Made by a program: the position numbers and the translations under genes
NCBI RefSeq assembly: GCF_000400365.1
Contig: NZ_BAOG01000093.1
Coordinates: 46,291-110,290, forward strand
Reading direction: 5' to 3'
Source: Vibrio jasicida CAIM 1864 = LMG 25398
Lineage (GTDB): Bacteria > Pseudomonadota > Gammaproteobacteria > Enterobacterales > Vibrionaceae
DNA length: 64,000 nucleotides
Shown: piece by piece, positions 34,486 through 43,341 of the stretch
How the letters are laid out: each line of letters opens with the position of its first letter
How positions within the stretch are numbered: the first letter of the stretch is position 1
The notes under the pieces: model-generated
Told to the model about the DNA's origin: nothing
Databases searched by the model: none
The model's input: only the letters and a program-made list of their open reading frames with translations

Positions 34486-35856
34486 ATGGAACTGTCAGCA
34501 TTGACTGCTGTTTCACCAGTAGACGGTCGTTACGGAAGCAAGACAATTGCGTTACGCGAAATTTTCAGTGAGTACGGTCTACTTAAGTACCGTACTATCG
34601 TTGAAATCCGCTGGCTACAAAAGCTTGCTGCTACTGCTGAAATTGCAGAAGTGCCAGCGTTTAGCACAGAAGCAAACCAATTCCTAGACGACCTTGCTGC
34701 AAACTTCTCTGAAGAAGATGCACGCCGTATCAAAGAGATCGAGCGTACAACTAACCACGACGTTAAAGCGGTTGAGTACTTCCTCAAAGAGAAAGTAGCA
34801 GACGTTCCTGAACTGCACGCAGTAAACGAGTTCTTCCACTTTGCATGTACTTCTGAAGACATCAACAACACATCACACGCTCTAATGCTTAAAGAAGCGC
34901 GTGAAACTGTGATTCTTCCAGAAATTCGCAACCTAATCGACGCAATCAAAGCGCTTGCTGTTGAATACCGCGACATCCCACTTCTGTCTCGTACACACGG
35001 CCAGCCAGCTTCTCCATCTACAATGGGTAAAGAAATGGCAAACGTGGCGTACCGTATGGAGCGTCAATTCAAGCAAATCGAAAACGTTGAGATCCTAGCA
35101 AAAATCAACGGTGCAGTAGGTAACTACAACGCACACCTTTCTGCTTACCCAGAGCTAGATTGGCACCAGTTCTCTGAAGAGTTCATCACTGAATCTCTAG
35201 GCGTAACTTGGAACCCTTACACAACTCAGATCGAGCCTCACGATTACATCGCAGAACTATTCGATGCGGTTGCACGTTTCAATACAATCCTGATTGATTT
35301 CGATCGTGACGTTTGGGGTTACATTGCACTAGGCCACTTCAAGCAAAAAACCATTGCTGGTGAGATCGGTTCTTCAACAATGCCTCACAAAGTTAACCCA
35401 ATCGACTTTGAAAACTCTGAAGGTAACCTAGGCCTTGCGAACGCAGTGTTCGGTCACCTAGCACAGAAACTGCCTATCTCTCGTTGGCAACGTGACCTTA
35501 CTGACTCTACGGTTCTACGTAACCTTGGCGTTGGTGTTGGCTACGCAATCATCGCTTACACTTCAACGCTAAAAGGCATCAGCAAGCTAGAAGTAAACCG
35601 TGAAGCGCTTCTTGCTGAACTCGACAAGAACTGGGAAGTACTAGCAGAGCCAGTGCAAACAGTAATGCGTCGTTACGGCATCGAGAAGCCATACGAGAAG
35701 CTAAAAGAGCTGACTCGAGGTAAACGTGTAGACGGCGAAGCAATGCGTAACTTCATTGACGGTCTTGAGCTTCCTGAGCACGAGAAAGCACGCCTGAAAG
35801 AGATGACACCAGCGAACTATATCGGTCAAGCAATCGAGCTGACAGACAAGCTGTAA
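34486..35856 (+). CDS. purB: Adenylosuccinate lyase
   Basis: Fumarase/aspartase-superfamily enzyme, 456 residues, acting twice in purine synthesis (SAICAR to AICAR; adenylosuccinate to AMP). Signature GSSTMPHKVNPIDFEN near 295-310 with the catalytic Ser loop, TSEDINN near 120, and the catalytic His in SRTHGQPASPST near 171. The ATG at 34486 is preceded by CAGGAGAACATC; an upstream in-frame start would overlap the regulatory region and is rejected. Confidence 0.97.
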   Translation: MELSALTAVSPVDGRYGSKTIALREIFSEYGLLKYRTIVEIRWLQKLAATAEIAEVPAFSTEANQFLDDLAANFSEEDARRIKEIERTTNHDVKAVEYFLKEKVADVPELHAVNEFFHFACTSEDINNTSHALMLKEARETVILPEIRNLIDAIKALAVEYRDIPLLSRTHGQPASPSTMGKEMANVAYRMERQFKQIENVEILAKINGAVGNYNAHLSAYPELDWHQFSEEFITESLGVTWNPYTTQIEPHDYIAELFDAVARFNTILIDFDRDVWGYIALGHFKQKTIAGEIGSSTMPHKVNPIDFENSEGNLGLANAVFGHLAQKLPISRWQRDLTDSTVLRNLGVGVGYAIIAYTSTLKGISKLEVNREALLAELDKNWEVLAEPVQTVMRRYGIEKPYEKLKELTRGKRVDGEAMRNFIDGLELPEHEKARLKEMTPANYIGQAIELTDKL

Positions 35857-35879
35857 GATTCGGAATTCCAAAAATCGTG

Positions 35880-35915
35880 AGGGTTGACGTGAAAGCGTCA
35901 ACCCTTTCTTTATTT
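35880..35915 (+). terminator. Terminator of purB
   Basis: Stem GGGTTGACG / CGTCAACCC, loop TGAAAG, tail TTTCTTT. Confidence 0.88.
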
Positions 35916-35939
35916 TAGGGGTAACAGGCTTCGCCCTAC

Positions 35940-36108
35940 AGAACGCTACGCTTAGGGATAAGGGATAAGGGATAAGACTCGATTATATCCATTCAAAAGG
36001 CATCTTTGCCAACACATCCCAAACTTAACTTCCATTTACTGGAATAATAGCGCCCTACTCTCGACTCCCAGAACGAAGCGATCCCAAATCTCGAAGCGCA
36101 GCGTTCCT
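35940..36108. repeat. Intergenic repeat unit with terminal inverted repeats and GGGATAA tandem
   Basis: Near-matching inverted arms GAACGCTACGCTT (from 35941) and AAGCGCAGCGTTC (to 36106) bracket about 170 bp. Inside, the heptamer GGGATAA is repeated three times (35955-35975). Style and placement (between purB and the DUF3833 gene) suggest a dispersed Vibrio repeat. No ORF. Confidence 0.5.
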
Positions 36109-36115
36109 AACTGTT

Positions 36116-36652
36116 TTATTGCCTCTGGAAGAAAAGAGTAATCGTCCCTACCTCGACCCCGAACTTCTTAATCTTGGTGAGATTAAACACGTGCATTTCA
36201 TCTTGGCGGTAAAGCCAGTCATCGAACGATACCGTGATAGTTGAATCATCCATTTTCAACTCGAAGTCATATTGCCATTGCAGCGCATTACCCATCTCTT
36301 TACCGGTCGCTACACCAATAATGTCGTCCGCTTTCCCTTGATAAGTACCATCTTCGAGTCTGGTAATAACCCATATACGCTGGTCAAGCTCGCCATCATC
36401 AAAGACAAAATCTTCCACCAGTGTTAGCTCATTGCCTTTCACTGTACCGACGATGTCAACCTCGAAGCGACGCGTTTGCTTATCGGTGTAATCCTGCACC
36501 ATTCCCCATGCTTTGACATCACCTTCGAAATAGCCGAACAAATCGAAGGCTGGAGTAGCGGGTTGGTAATTGTCGATATCAGCAGAACACGCGCCAAGCA
36601 GTGTTACCGCTGCGACAATCGAAGTTTTTAAGATACGCTTTAGTACTTTCAC
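36116..36652 (-). CDS. DUF3833 family lipoprotein
   Basis: Lipoprotein of 178 residues: a signal peptide with lipobox LLGACS (Cys near 22), then a beta-rich DUF3833 domain (FDLFGYFEGDVKAWGMVQDYTDK to the end). Function unknown; family members recur in clusters with CFA-synthase-like methyltransferases. It starts at GTG 36652 behind GGTAAG and shares that base with the preceding stop. Last gene of the eight-gene fatty-acid operon. Confidence 0.85.
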   Translation of the reverse strand: MKVLKRILKTSIVAAVTLLGACSADIDNYQPATPAFDLFGYFEGDVKAWGMVQDYTDKQTRRFEVDIVGTVKGNELTLVEDFVFDDGELDQRIWVITRLEDGTYQGKADDIIGVATGKEMGNALQWQYDFELKMDDSTITVSFDDWLYRQDEMHVFNLTKIKKFGVEVGTITLFFQRQ

Positions 36653-37236
36653 TACCTTACCTGCCCAATAAGTTGTTTACGAAGTTTAGGAAATTCAGTT
36701 TTTGGTGATAACCAAATGGATAGAAACGCATCATTGAGTCGCTCATCCTTAACATAACCAACTATCTGATAAGGCTTGCTGCCCGCTTGTCGATAGATAA
36801 GTCGCCCTGTTTTTCCATCAGTGAGGTAGGTAAGCTCATCGCCTTTTTTGATGTTAGGGAACATGGTGTCAAATTTAGAGATCCAAGCCTGACGGTAAGC
36901 TTGCGTGAAACCAAGCTTTTGCCATTGTTCATCCGTCACATCAAGAAGTTGCTGCTTGCTAATGTCTCTTTGATAATTAATTTCAAGCGCAAATGGGTGA
37001 GGAGAAACGTCATTAGAGACGAGGTACTGTCCGTCTGGCGCTTTCAAGGTTGACTTATAAACATCAAAAACGAACCAAGTAAGTTGTGCTTCTCCAACCG
37101 TTTGCCACTGCTGCCACATAGGTAAAGCGCTTGTTCCTGTAATCGTCTGAGCTTGTGAAGGCATCACAAAAAGTAAAGCCGTCATCAACCAATTGTTAGT
37201 CAGGTTCTGTTTCCAATTTCTCTTCAAGCTTTTCAT
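36652..37236 (-). CDS. Chalcone isomerase-like exported protein
   Basis: 194-residue protein with an N-terminal export signal (MTALLFVMPSQAQ) and a chalcone-isomerase-like domain (from about 35: GTSALPMWQQWQTVGEAQLTWFVFDVYKSTL). Bacterial members are periplasmic and unlikely to act on chalcones; fatty-acid binding is known for the fold in plants. The start at 37236 overlaps the DUF2878 gene by 41 bp; an alternative ATG at 37185 begins just after that overlap. Confidence 0.75.
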   Translation of the reverse strand: MKSLKRNWKQNLTNNWLMTALLFVMPSQAQTITGTSALPMWQQWQTVGEAQLTWFVFDVYKSTLKAPDGQYLVSNDVSPHPFALEINYQRDISKQQLLDVTDEQWQKLGFTQAYRQAWISKFDTMFPNIKKGDELTYLTDGKTGRLIYRQAGSKPYQIVGYVKDERLNDAFLSIWLSPKTEFPKLRKQLIGQVR

Positions 37237-37708
37237 TTCCGTATACCCTGAGTATCAAAAGCATTACTAAACACCATTCGACAAATAAAATTGCGAGGGT
37301 AATGCTTGTGTTGAATCCAAATTCAACGGCTTGGAGCTTGTAACCAGCAAAGTAGCTCGCTGTTCCTCCGATACCGCCTACTACTGATACGTAGTTTTTT
37401 GGGAAACGGTACAAAATTGACTTGAGTTGGTAGGCATACCAAGAAAATAAAACCCACAAGCAGACAAGCCACATGGGCAACCAAACAGTTGGGAATAGTA
37501 GGACAGACAGTTGCTTGTTGAGAGTGTCAAGTACCAAGCCCATGAACACGACTATGGCAACACTTTTGAGAGCGAAGGGCTCGACTCTCCAACAATACAC
37601 CAACGTTAGTAACGTAAGCACTAACGTCAGCCATTGCCATTGATAGGTTCCAAGCACGGCGGCGAACCAGCAGAGTTGGAACCATGTTGATGTAATAAAC
37701 AGTCTCAT
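37196..37708 (-). CDS. DUF2878 family membrane protein
   Basis: Inner-membrane protein of 170 residues with about five hydrophobic helices (for example LVLTLLTLVYCW, VAIVVFMGLVLD, LAILFVEWCLVMLLI) and a charged C-terminus (EEKLETEPD). DUF2878 members are regularly next to CFA-synthase-like genes. Function unknown. It begins 6 bp after the methyltransferase stop, in the same operon. Confidence 0.8.
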   Translation of the reverse strand: MRLFITSTWFQLCWFAAVLGTYQWQWLTLVLTLLTLVYCWRVEPFALKSVAIVVFMGLVLDTLNKQLSVLLFPTVWLPMWLVCLWVLFSWYAYQLKSILYRFPKNYVSVVGGIGGTASYFAGYKLQAVEFGFNTSITLAILFVEWCLVMLLILRVYGNEKLEEKLETEPD

Positions 37709-37714
37709 AAAGGG

Positions 37715-38971
37715 TTACGGACGTTGAAAGGTCATATGCACAGCACTGATGGTTCGAGCTAAAAAGCCCCCTTCACAATAGCTCAAGTAGTAGCGCCACA
37801 TTCGTACAAATCGGTCATCGTAGCCAAAGCTTCTGACTTCATGCTCTGCTTGATTGAATCGGAAATGCCATTCATTAAGCGTTTTCGCATAATCTAGACC
37901 GATATCGAACAAATCTCGAGTCACCAAGTCACTGTGCTTGGTTGTCGCTTGTGTTAACGATGTTACCGAAGGTAGAAAGCCCCCAGGGAAAATGTACTTT
38001 TGAATAAAATCGACGTTGTTGCTGTAGTAATCGTAACGCTGGTCAGCAATAGTTATCGCTTGAATGGCCATCAAACCACCTGACTTCAGCAAAGATTCAC
38101 ATTTCTTAATGTACGACGGCAAGAACTGTTTACCGACCGCTTCGATCATTTCAATAGAAACCAGCTTATCGTACGTTCCGGTTAAGTTTCTATAATCTTC
38201 TTTCAGCAGCGTTACTTTGTCTGTTAAGCCACGCTCTTTGATTTTCTGCTCAGCGTAAGCGTGTTGCTCTTCAGAGATGGTTGTCGTCGTGACTTTACAA
38301 CCGTATTGCTCAGCCATGTAGATCGCCATAGCGCCCCACCCTGTGCCAATCTCGATAACATGATCGCTAGGTTTGAGTTCGAGCTGTTGGCACAAACGAT
38401 CCATCTTATTGATTTGTGCCTGTTCCAATGAGTCGCTCTCTTGGTTATACAGTGCTGATGAATACAGCATGTTGGTGTCAAGAAACGCTTCATAGAGGTT
38501 ATTACCCAAATCGTAATGTGCGTGTATATTCTTGCGCGAATTCTCTTGAGAGTTTCGGTTTGTCCAGTGACTAAATTTATACAATATCTTAGTCAACCAA
38601 CTGCCTTGCTCTTCAAGTCTATCGAGGGCTCGCATGTTGAGCGCCATTAGCTTCATCAGTGCAGTCAAATCTGGGCTATCCCACCAGCCGTCCATGTAAG
38701 CTTCACCCGCTGCAATGCTCCCGCCTTGCAAAATGCGGGAGTAAAAACCAGGATGCTTCACCTCTATCGTTGCGACGACGGGCGAACCTTTGTAATCACC
38801 ATTTGGTGTAGAAAATCTCTCACTGCGCTCGGTTGTTTCTGTCTTAAAGCTTTCAATCACAGTTAAGCAGCCGATTTCCATTTTCTGTAGACACTGAAAA
38901 AGAACCCCACGAGCCGCTTTTTGTGTCGTCGTCAATTCTCGCGGCATCGCCATAGAAGTCGTATTTAACAT
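37715..38971 (-). CDS. Cyclopropane-fatty-acyl-phospholipid synthase-family methyltransferase
   Basis: SAM-dependent enzyme of 418 residues acting on unsaturated acyl chains of membrane phospholipids. N-terminal lipid-binding region, then the SAM motif VIEIGTGWGAMAIYMAEQ near 205, SIEMIEAVGKQFLP near 273, YIFPGGFLPS near 325 and the C-terminal WHFRFNQ/FVRMWRYYLSYCEGGF text. The context (SDR, FAD oxidoreductase, DUF1365) is that of the CfaB/UfaM group, which can make methylated or furan fatty acids rather than simple cyclopropanes. The start ATG is behind AAGGAGAACTCTGC and overlaps the DUF1365 stop. Confidence 0.9.
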   Translation of the reverse strand: MLNTTSMAMPRELTTTQKAARGVLFQCLQKMEIGCLTVIESFKTETTERSERFSTPNGDYKGSPVVATIEVKHPGFYSRILQGGSIAAGEAYMDGWWDSPDLTALMKLMALNMRALDRLEEQGSWLTKILYKFSHWTNRNSQENSRKNIHAHYDLGNNLYEAFLDTNMLYSSALYNQESDSLEQAQINKMDRLCQQLELKPSDHVIEIGTGWGAMAIYMAEQYGCKVTTTTISEEQHAYAEQKIKERGLTDKVTLLKEDYRNLTGTYDKLVSIEMIEAVGKQFLPSYIKKCESLLKSGGLMAIQAITIADQRYDYYSNNVDFIQKYIFPGGFLPSVTSLTQATTKHSDLVTRDLFDIGLDYAKTLNEWHFRFNQAEHEVRSFGYDDRFVRMWRYYLSYCEGGFLARTISAVHMTFQRP

Positions 38972-39771
38972 GCAGAGTTCTCCTTATGCTTATTATTTTT
39001 CTCGTCTTCACTCACTTGCTCAGGTACAGCTGTGTCTGGTTGAGCATACTTAGGGTGTGAGTAAAAAGGCGCGCCTTTAATCCAGAGTTTTAGTGCGTGC
39101 CAATAAATGCCAACCATTACTTTTACCGTTTGAATCGGTGTAACGATCAAGCACTTAAGTAAGCTTTTACTCAAAAAAGGTTGCCCTTTCATCGCCATCG
39201 TCGCGTCAAAGTGTTTTTCGCCTTTGTGACACTCGAGATGGATATTAAGTTTGTCGGTCAACGGTTTTATCTTCCAATGGTAACGCTGGTCGATAGGGTT
39301 AAATGGCGAGACGTGAAATGCTTTGTCTTGTTCCCAACCAAAGTGTTCATCATCCTTATCCGCAGCAACCGCGTAATAATGGCATTCATTCCAAGGGGTA
39401 TTGCTCACTTCTGCGAGAAGGTACTGCCATTCGCCTTTATCATCGTAAACGTAGTAAAAGTTCACAGGGCTAAAATAAAGACCGAGATAGCGCAAGTGGC
39501 AAACAGCAATAACTTTCCCCGAACAACGAACACCGGTTAATGTTTCAACTTTGTTTTGTACTGCTGATTTAATGCAACCTTCACCAATGTAATCGCTGCG
39601 CTTGAAACGAGCCCAGTGCCACCAACGTGAACCAAAGCCCCATACATTCTTCTCTAACTCGACAAGCTCATCGACATCAATCGCAGGCATGAACAGAGAG
39701 TAGTTCAGTTCATGCTTAACTGGGGTAAATCGGCGATGACGAACATTGCCAATAAATAGTCTGCTGTTCAT
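38965..39771 (-). CDS. DUF1365 domain protein
   Basis: 268-residue DUF1365 protein: RLFIGNVRHRRFTPVKHELNY at the N-terminus, SRWWHWARFKRSDY near 60, CHLRYLGLYFSPVNFYYVYD near 105, and a WNECHYYAV motif. The family is almost always encoded beside an FAD-dependent oxidoreductase and a CFA-like methyltransferase; its biochemical role is not established. ATG 39771 is chosen because GGGGAGCGAG precedes it; the longer frame to 39816 would overlap the oxidoreductase gene. Confidence 0.85.
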   Translation of the reverse strand: MNSRLFIGNVRHRRFTPVKHELNYSLFMPAIDVDELVELEKNVWGFGSRWWHWARFKRSDYIGEGCIKSAVQNKVETLTGVRCSGKVIAVCHLRYLGLYFSPVNFYYVYDDKGEWQYLLAEVSNTPWNECHYYAVAADKDDEHFGWEQDKAFHVSPFNPIDQRYHWKIKPLTDKLNIHLECHKGEKHFDATMAMKGQPFLSKSLLKCLIVTPIQTVKVMVGIYWHALKLWIKGAPFYSHPKYAQPDTAVPEQVSEDEKNNKHKENSAC

Positions 39772-39784
39772 CTCGCTCCCCATA

Positions 39785-41095
39785 TCATGCCGCGCCTTTT
39801 TCAAAAGGAACCACATTTTGAGCGCGGTACTTTTCTTCCAAGCCTTTCACTACGTCAAGTGCACTACGTACACCATCTTCATGGAATCCGTTGTACCAAT
39901 AAGCGCCACAGAACCAAGAGCTTTGCTTTCCTTGTATCTCATCTTTGCGCTGCTGCGCTGCTATCGACTCCGTGGTAAACACAGGGTGATGATAAGTGAA
40001 TGAGCGTAGAATCTTGTTTGGGTTGATTTGATTGCTACTGTTCAACGTTACGCAAAACGTATGCTCTGATTGAACGTGCTGAAGAATGTTCATGTTATAA
40101 GTCAGCGAAGGTAGACGTTGCTGCTCGCCGTCACTGCCATCCAACAAATAGTTCCATGCCGCCCACGCCGCTTTGCGTTTTGGCAACAAACTAGTGTCCG
40201 TGTGTAAAACCACTTCATTCGCTTGATAAGTCATATTGCCCAAAATATCTTGTTCTAGAGGCGAGATTTCATTGAGCATTTTCATCGCTTGATCACTGTG
40301 ACAGGCGAAGATAACGTCATCAAACCAATACGTCTCGCCATGTACATGAACACCCACACCGTTGTCACTTCTAACGACTTTCTCAACCGGGCTATTGAGT
40401 CGAATTTTATCTGCAAAGCCTTTGGTCAGTGGTGGGATGTAAGCGCGCGAACCCCCTTTTATTACATACCATTGCGGTCGGTTCGTCACATCTAACAAAC
40501 CGTGGTTTAAGAAGAAACGTAAGAAGAACATGAGTGGAAACGCACGCATGTCCGCTAACGTCGACGACCAAATCGCAGCACCCATCGGCAATATATAATT
40601 GTCAGAAAAGAAAGGACTGAATTTGTGCTCGTCAAGAAACTCGCCCAGCGTCTGTGAATCTGTTGATTGCTCATTGGCAAAACGTTTTGCCAGCTTGTTG
40701 AAGCGAAGAATTTCGAAAATGAAACGATAAAATTTGGGGTTTGCCCAGTTACGCTTTTGCGCAAACAGCGTTGAAACCGTATGGCCGTTATACTCTAACC
40801 CGTTGCTGTCATTTCGTACGCTGAAACTCATTTGTGTTGGTAACCCTTCCACACCTATCTCGTTCATCATTTGGATGAAATTAGGGTAAGTACGGTCGTT
40901 GTAAACGATAAACCCAGTATCAATAGCGTAGTCTTTGCCAGCAACGTTCACATCGACAGTGGCGGTGTGTCCACCAATGTAGTCGTTGGCCTCAAATAAC
41001 GTCACGTCATGTTCTTTGTGTAAGTAGTAACCGCAAGTCAGGCCAGAAATACCCGTTCCAATAATCGCGACTTTTTTTCTTCCTACCGTGTTCAT
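39785..41095 (-). CDS. FAD/NAD(P)-dependent oxidoreductase (amine-oxidase/desaturase fold)
   Basis: Flavoprotein of 436 residues with an N-terminal dinucleotide fold VAIIGTGISGLTCGYYL (8-25) and TLFEANDYIGGHTATVD near 31-47, as in the phytoene-desaturase/amine-oxidase superfamily. It likely oxidises or desaturates an acyl chain together with the methyltransferase. The start follows GAAGGAAGAAGC. Third gene of the operon, 12 bp after the SDR gene. Confidence 0.88.
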   Translation of the reverse strand: MNTVGRKKVAIIGTGISGLTCGYYLHKEHDVTLFEANDYIGGHTATVDVNVAGKDYAIDTGFIVYNDRTYPNFIQMMNEIGVEGLPTQMSFSVRNDSNGLEYNGHTVSTLFAQKRNWANPKFYRFIFEILRFNKLAKRFANEQSTDSQTLGEFLDEHKFSPFFSDNYILPMGAAIWSSTLADMRAFPLMFFLRFFLNHGLLDVTNRPQWYVIKGGSRAYIPPLTKGFADKIRLNSPVEKVVRSDNGVGVHVHGETYWFDDVIFACHSDQAMKMLNEISPLEQDILGNMTYQANEVVLHTDTSLLPKRKAAWAAWNYLLDGSDGEQQRLPSLTYNMNILQHVQSEHTFCVTLNSSNQINPNKILRSFTYHHPVFTTESIAAQQRKDEIQGKQSSWFCGAYWYNGFHEDGVRSALDVVKGLEEKYRAQNVVPFEKGAA

Positions 41096-41107
41096 GCTTC
41101 TTCCTTC

Positions 41108-41833
41108 TTATGATACGAGTTTTGCGGTGAGCCGAGCTTGCCAGCTGTATGGAAGCAACGAGATAAAACGTAGTATTCCGGTGAACCTCGCTGGGAAATA
41201 AATATAGCTTTTGCCTGCATCCAATTGTTTTCTGATGGCTTCAGAAGCCTGATTGACCGAGATAATCATCGGCATATCAAACGTGTTTTTGTCTGTTAAA
41301 GGGGTTTCTACAAAGCCAGGAAATACGGTTACGACTTTGATGCCTTTCGCTTTCAAATCTACGGCAAGTGTGCGTGCGAAATAACTGACAGCAGCTTTCG
41401 ATGCTCCGTAGGCTTCAGCGCGAGGCAGCGCGATTTCAGAGGCAATAGAGCCGACGATCACAACACGGTGGCCACGTTCGAATTGCGACTGGCACGCTTC
41501 GACACAATTCGCGACACCAACGACATTGACGTTCATAACACGCGCCATAAGTTGTGCATCTACCAAACCGTCATCCATATATTCACAGTCACCCGCATTA
41601 AACATCCATGTCTCAGGGGTAAACGGCAACGCATTGAGTGCGGTCTGAGTTTGTTCATAGTCAGTTATATCAAATCGCAATGTAGCGATATTTTGAGATG
41701 AAGCTTCTAGCTCTGACAGAACCGCTTGATTCCGACCACAAGCGATCACCTTCCATCCAGCTAGGGCGTAATCGAGTACGAGTTGTTTGCCGATACCCGA
41801 CGTTGCTCCAGTTATCAAAACCGACTCTGTCAT
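41108..41833 (-). CDS. Short-chain dehydrogenase/reductase
   Basis: Classical SDR, 241 residues: cofactor motif TGATSGIGKQL (7-17), NAGD near 80, catalytic Ser in GSIASE near 127 and Tyr-x-x-x-Lys in YGASKAA near 141. It overlaps the NTF2-like gene by 4 bp (ATGA). Its substrate is unknown; the operon suggests a lipid-derived carbonyl. Confidence 0.9.
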   Translation of the reverse strand: MTESVLITGATSGIGKQLVLDYALAGWKVIACGRNQAVLSELEASSQNIATLRFDITDYEQTQTALNALPFTPETWMFNAGDCEYMDDGLVDAQLMARVMNVNVVGVANCVEACQSQFERGHRVVIVGSIASEIALPRAEAYGASKAAVSYFARTLAVDLKAKGIKVVTVFPGFVETPLTDKNTFDMPMIISVNQASEAIRKQLDAGKSYIYFPARFTGILRFISLLPYSWQARLTAKLVS

Positions 41834-42249
41834 TGCCCTAACCTCTGCTTAATGGTTCTCACTACTGACCCTAGCAAAGGTAAGTTTTCATAAAGCATCT
41901 CACCCAAATCGAAATAGTCTCGGTGATAAATAACCTGTCCCTCGCAAAATTTAAGATGCGATACGCCGTTAACAAGGATCGGGGCGCCTTTCTGCAACTT
42001 TGGATGCTGAAGATCCATCGTCCATGTCAAGAACCCAGTTTCTCCAACTTGTTGGTGATCATGAATAACAAAGTCGCAGCGTATTACATTAGAATATAGC
42101 GACTGAAAATAATCAGAAAGCGCAGGCCATCCCTCTAGGCGATGAGCAGCATCTTCAAACACCACATCCTGGTGGTATACCCCTTCAAGCAAGTGCAAAT
42201 TCGCTTTGCTCAACTTCTGATATATGTTGCCAACTGACTGAATGTCCAT
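41830..42249 (-). CDS. NTF2-like (SnoaL-type) protein
   Basis: Small alpha+beta-cone protein of 139 residues in the nuclear transport factor 2-like superfamily (YHQDVVFEDAAHRLEGWPALSDYFQSLYSN, then HRDYFDLGEMLYENLPLLG). Such proteins are small-molecule isomerases or binding subunits. The GTAGGAGTATAGAA ribosome site is strong. First gene of the operon, directly behind the paired TGTACA dyads. Confidence 0.85.
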   Translation of the reverse strand: MDIQSVGNIYQKLSKANLHLLEGVYHQDVVFEDAAHRLEGWPALSDYFQSLYSNVIRCDFVIHDHQQVGETGFLTWTMDLQHPKLQKGAPILVNGVSHLKFCEGQVIYHRDYFDLGEMLYENLPLLGSVVRTIKQRLGQ

Positions 42250-42277
42250 TTCTATACTCCTACGCTACTTCAACAGT

Positions 42278-42344
42278 TGTACAAAATTATTATATGTACA
42301 AGATAGACCAAACAAGAAAAGTTGTACAAAAATATTTTTGTATA
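42278..42344. promoter_or_regulatory. Two TGTACA dyads, MerR/LitR-type operator candidate
   Basis: Dyad 1: TGTACA at 42278-42283 and 42295-42300 (17 bp centre to centre). Dyad 2: TGTACA at 42323-42328 and TGTATA at 42339-42344, within a 26-bp near-perfect palindrome from GTTGTACAAA to TTTGTATAAC. They lie 29-95 bp before the NTF2-like gene. Similar TGTACA repeats are described for B12-dependent light-sensing LitR/CarH regulators, some of which control CFA-like and SDR genes. Regulator identity is inferred. Confidence 0.6.
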
Positions 42345-42398
42345 ACTTTGTTTCTGTAGAGTGATACGTGATGAAGTACGGTAGCGATCAACAGACAC

Positions 42399-42431
42399 AA
42401 AAAAAGGCTTGGTTAAAAAACCAAGCCTTTT
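42399..42431 (-). terminator. Terminator of htpX
   Basis: Stem AAAAGGCTTGG / CCAAGCCTTTT with an A-rich loop; minus-strand T tail, 41 bp past the htpX stop. Confidence 0.88.
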
Positions 42432-42471
42432 CATAGGATTAACTATTTATCTGCTGAATAATTACGAGCAG

Positions 42472-43341
42472 TTAGTATTGTTGGCTACGAAGTGCAGCAA
42501 TGCGCTTGTCTAGTGGTGGGTGGCTCATAAGAAGCTCTGTGATAGATTGCTTACCATTGATACCAAACGCCATCATTGTGCCATCTAGTTGAGATTCATG
42601 GCTCATCTTCAAGCGCTCAAGCGCAGCAATCATCTTCTCTTTACCGACCAATTGAGCAGCACCCGCATCAGCGTGGAATTCACGGTGACGGCTGTACCAC
42701 ATGGTTAGGAAGCTTGCTAGGAAACCGAATACCAGTTCTAGCACCATTGAAATACCAAAGTACACCATCATGTTAGTGCCTTGGCCTTCTTCATCATCAT
42801 TAGATGCCACGATGTTTGCGATAAAGCGAGACAGGAAGATAACGAATGTATTCACCACGCCTTGCATCAATGTCATGGTTACCATGTCGCCATTAGCAAT
42901 GTGACTCACTTCGTGTGCCAATACTGCTTCAGCTTCATCACGCGTCATGTTGTGTAACAGACCAGTAGAAACCGCAACCAGAGAGTCATCACGCTTTGCG
43001 CCTGTCGCAAATGCGTTGATATCTGCAGCATCGTAAATTGCCACCGTTGGCATACCAATGCCCGCTTGTTGAGCTTGACGACCAACAGTTTCCAACAACC
43101 AATGCTCAGTCTCATTACGTGGGCTCTCGATGACCATACCGCCAACAGAACGTAGCGCCATGCCCTTCGACATCATTAATGAGATAAACGCACCACCAAA
43201 GCCGAACACTGCGGCCATGACAAGTAGACCAGACAGACTGCCTGGTTGCATTCCAGTTACAGCGTAAACAATATTCAGAACAACACTAAGAACCAGCACA
43301 ACGGCTAGGTTAGTTGCTAGGAATAACATAATTCGCTTCAT
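42472..43341 (-). CDS. htpX: Membrane zinc metalloprotease HtpX
   Basis: Inner-membrane M48 protease, 289 residues, degrading misfolded membrane proteins with FtsH. Two N-terminal helices (about 5-25 and 33-52), zinc site LAHEVSHIANGD with HExxH near 142-146, two more hydrophobic segments (about 158-178 and 194-215), and the downstream Glu of HREFHADAGAAQLVG as third zinc ligand. Length and layout are typical. Stress control (CpxR or sigma-32) is known in relatives; I saw no clear site here. Confidence 0.96.
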   Translation of the reverse strand: MKRIMLFLATNLAVVLVLSVVLNIVYAVTGMQPGSLSGLLVMAAVFGFGGAFISLMMSKGMALRSVGGMVIESPRNETEHWLLETVGRQAQQAGIGMPTVAIYDAADINAFATGAKRDDSLVAVSTGLLHNMTRDEAEAVLAHEVSHIANGDMVTMTLMQGVVNTFVIFLSRFIANIVASNDDEEGQGTNMMVYFGISMVLELVFGFLASFLTMWYSRHREFHADAGAAQLVGKEKMIAALERLKMSHESQLDGTMMAFGINGKQSITELLMSHPPLDKRIAALRSQQY

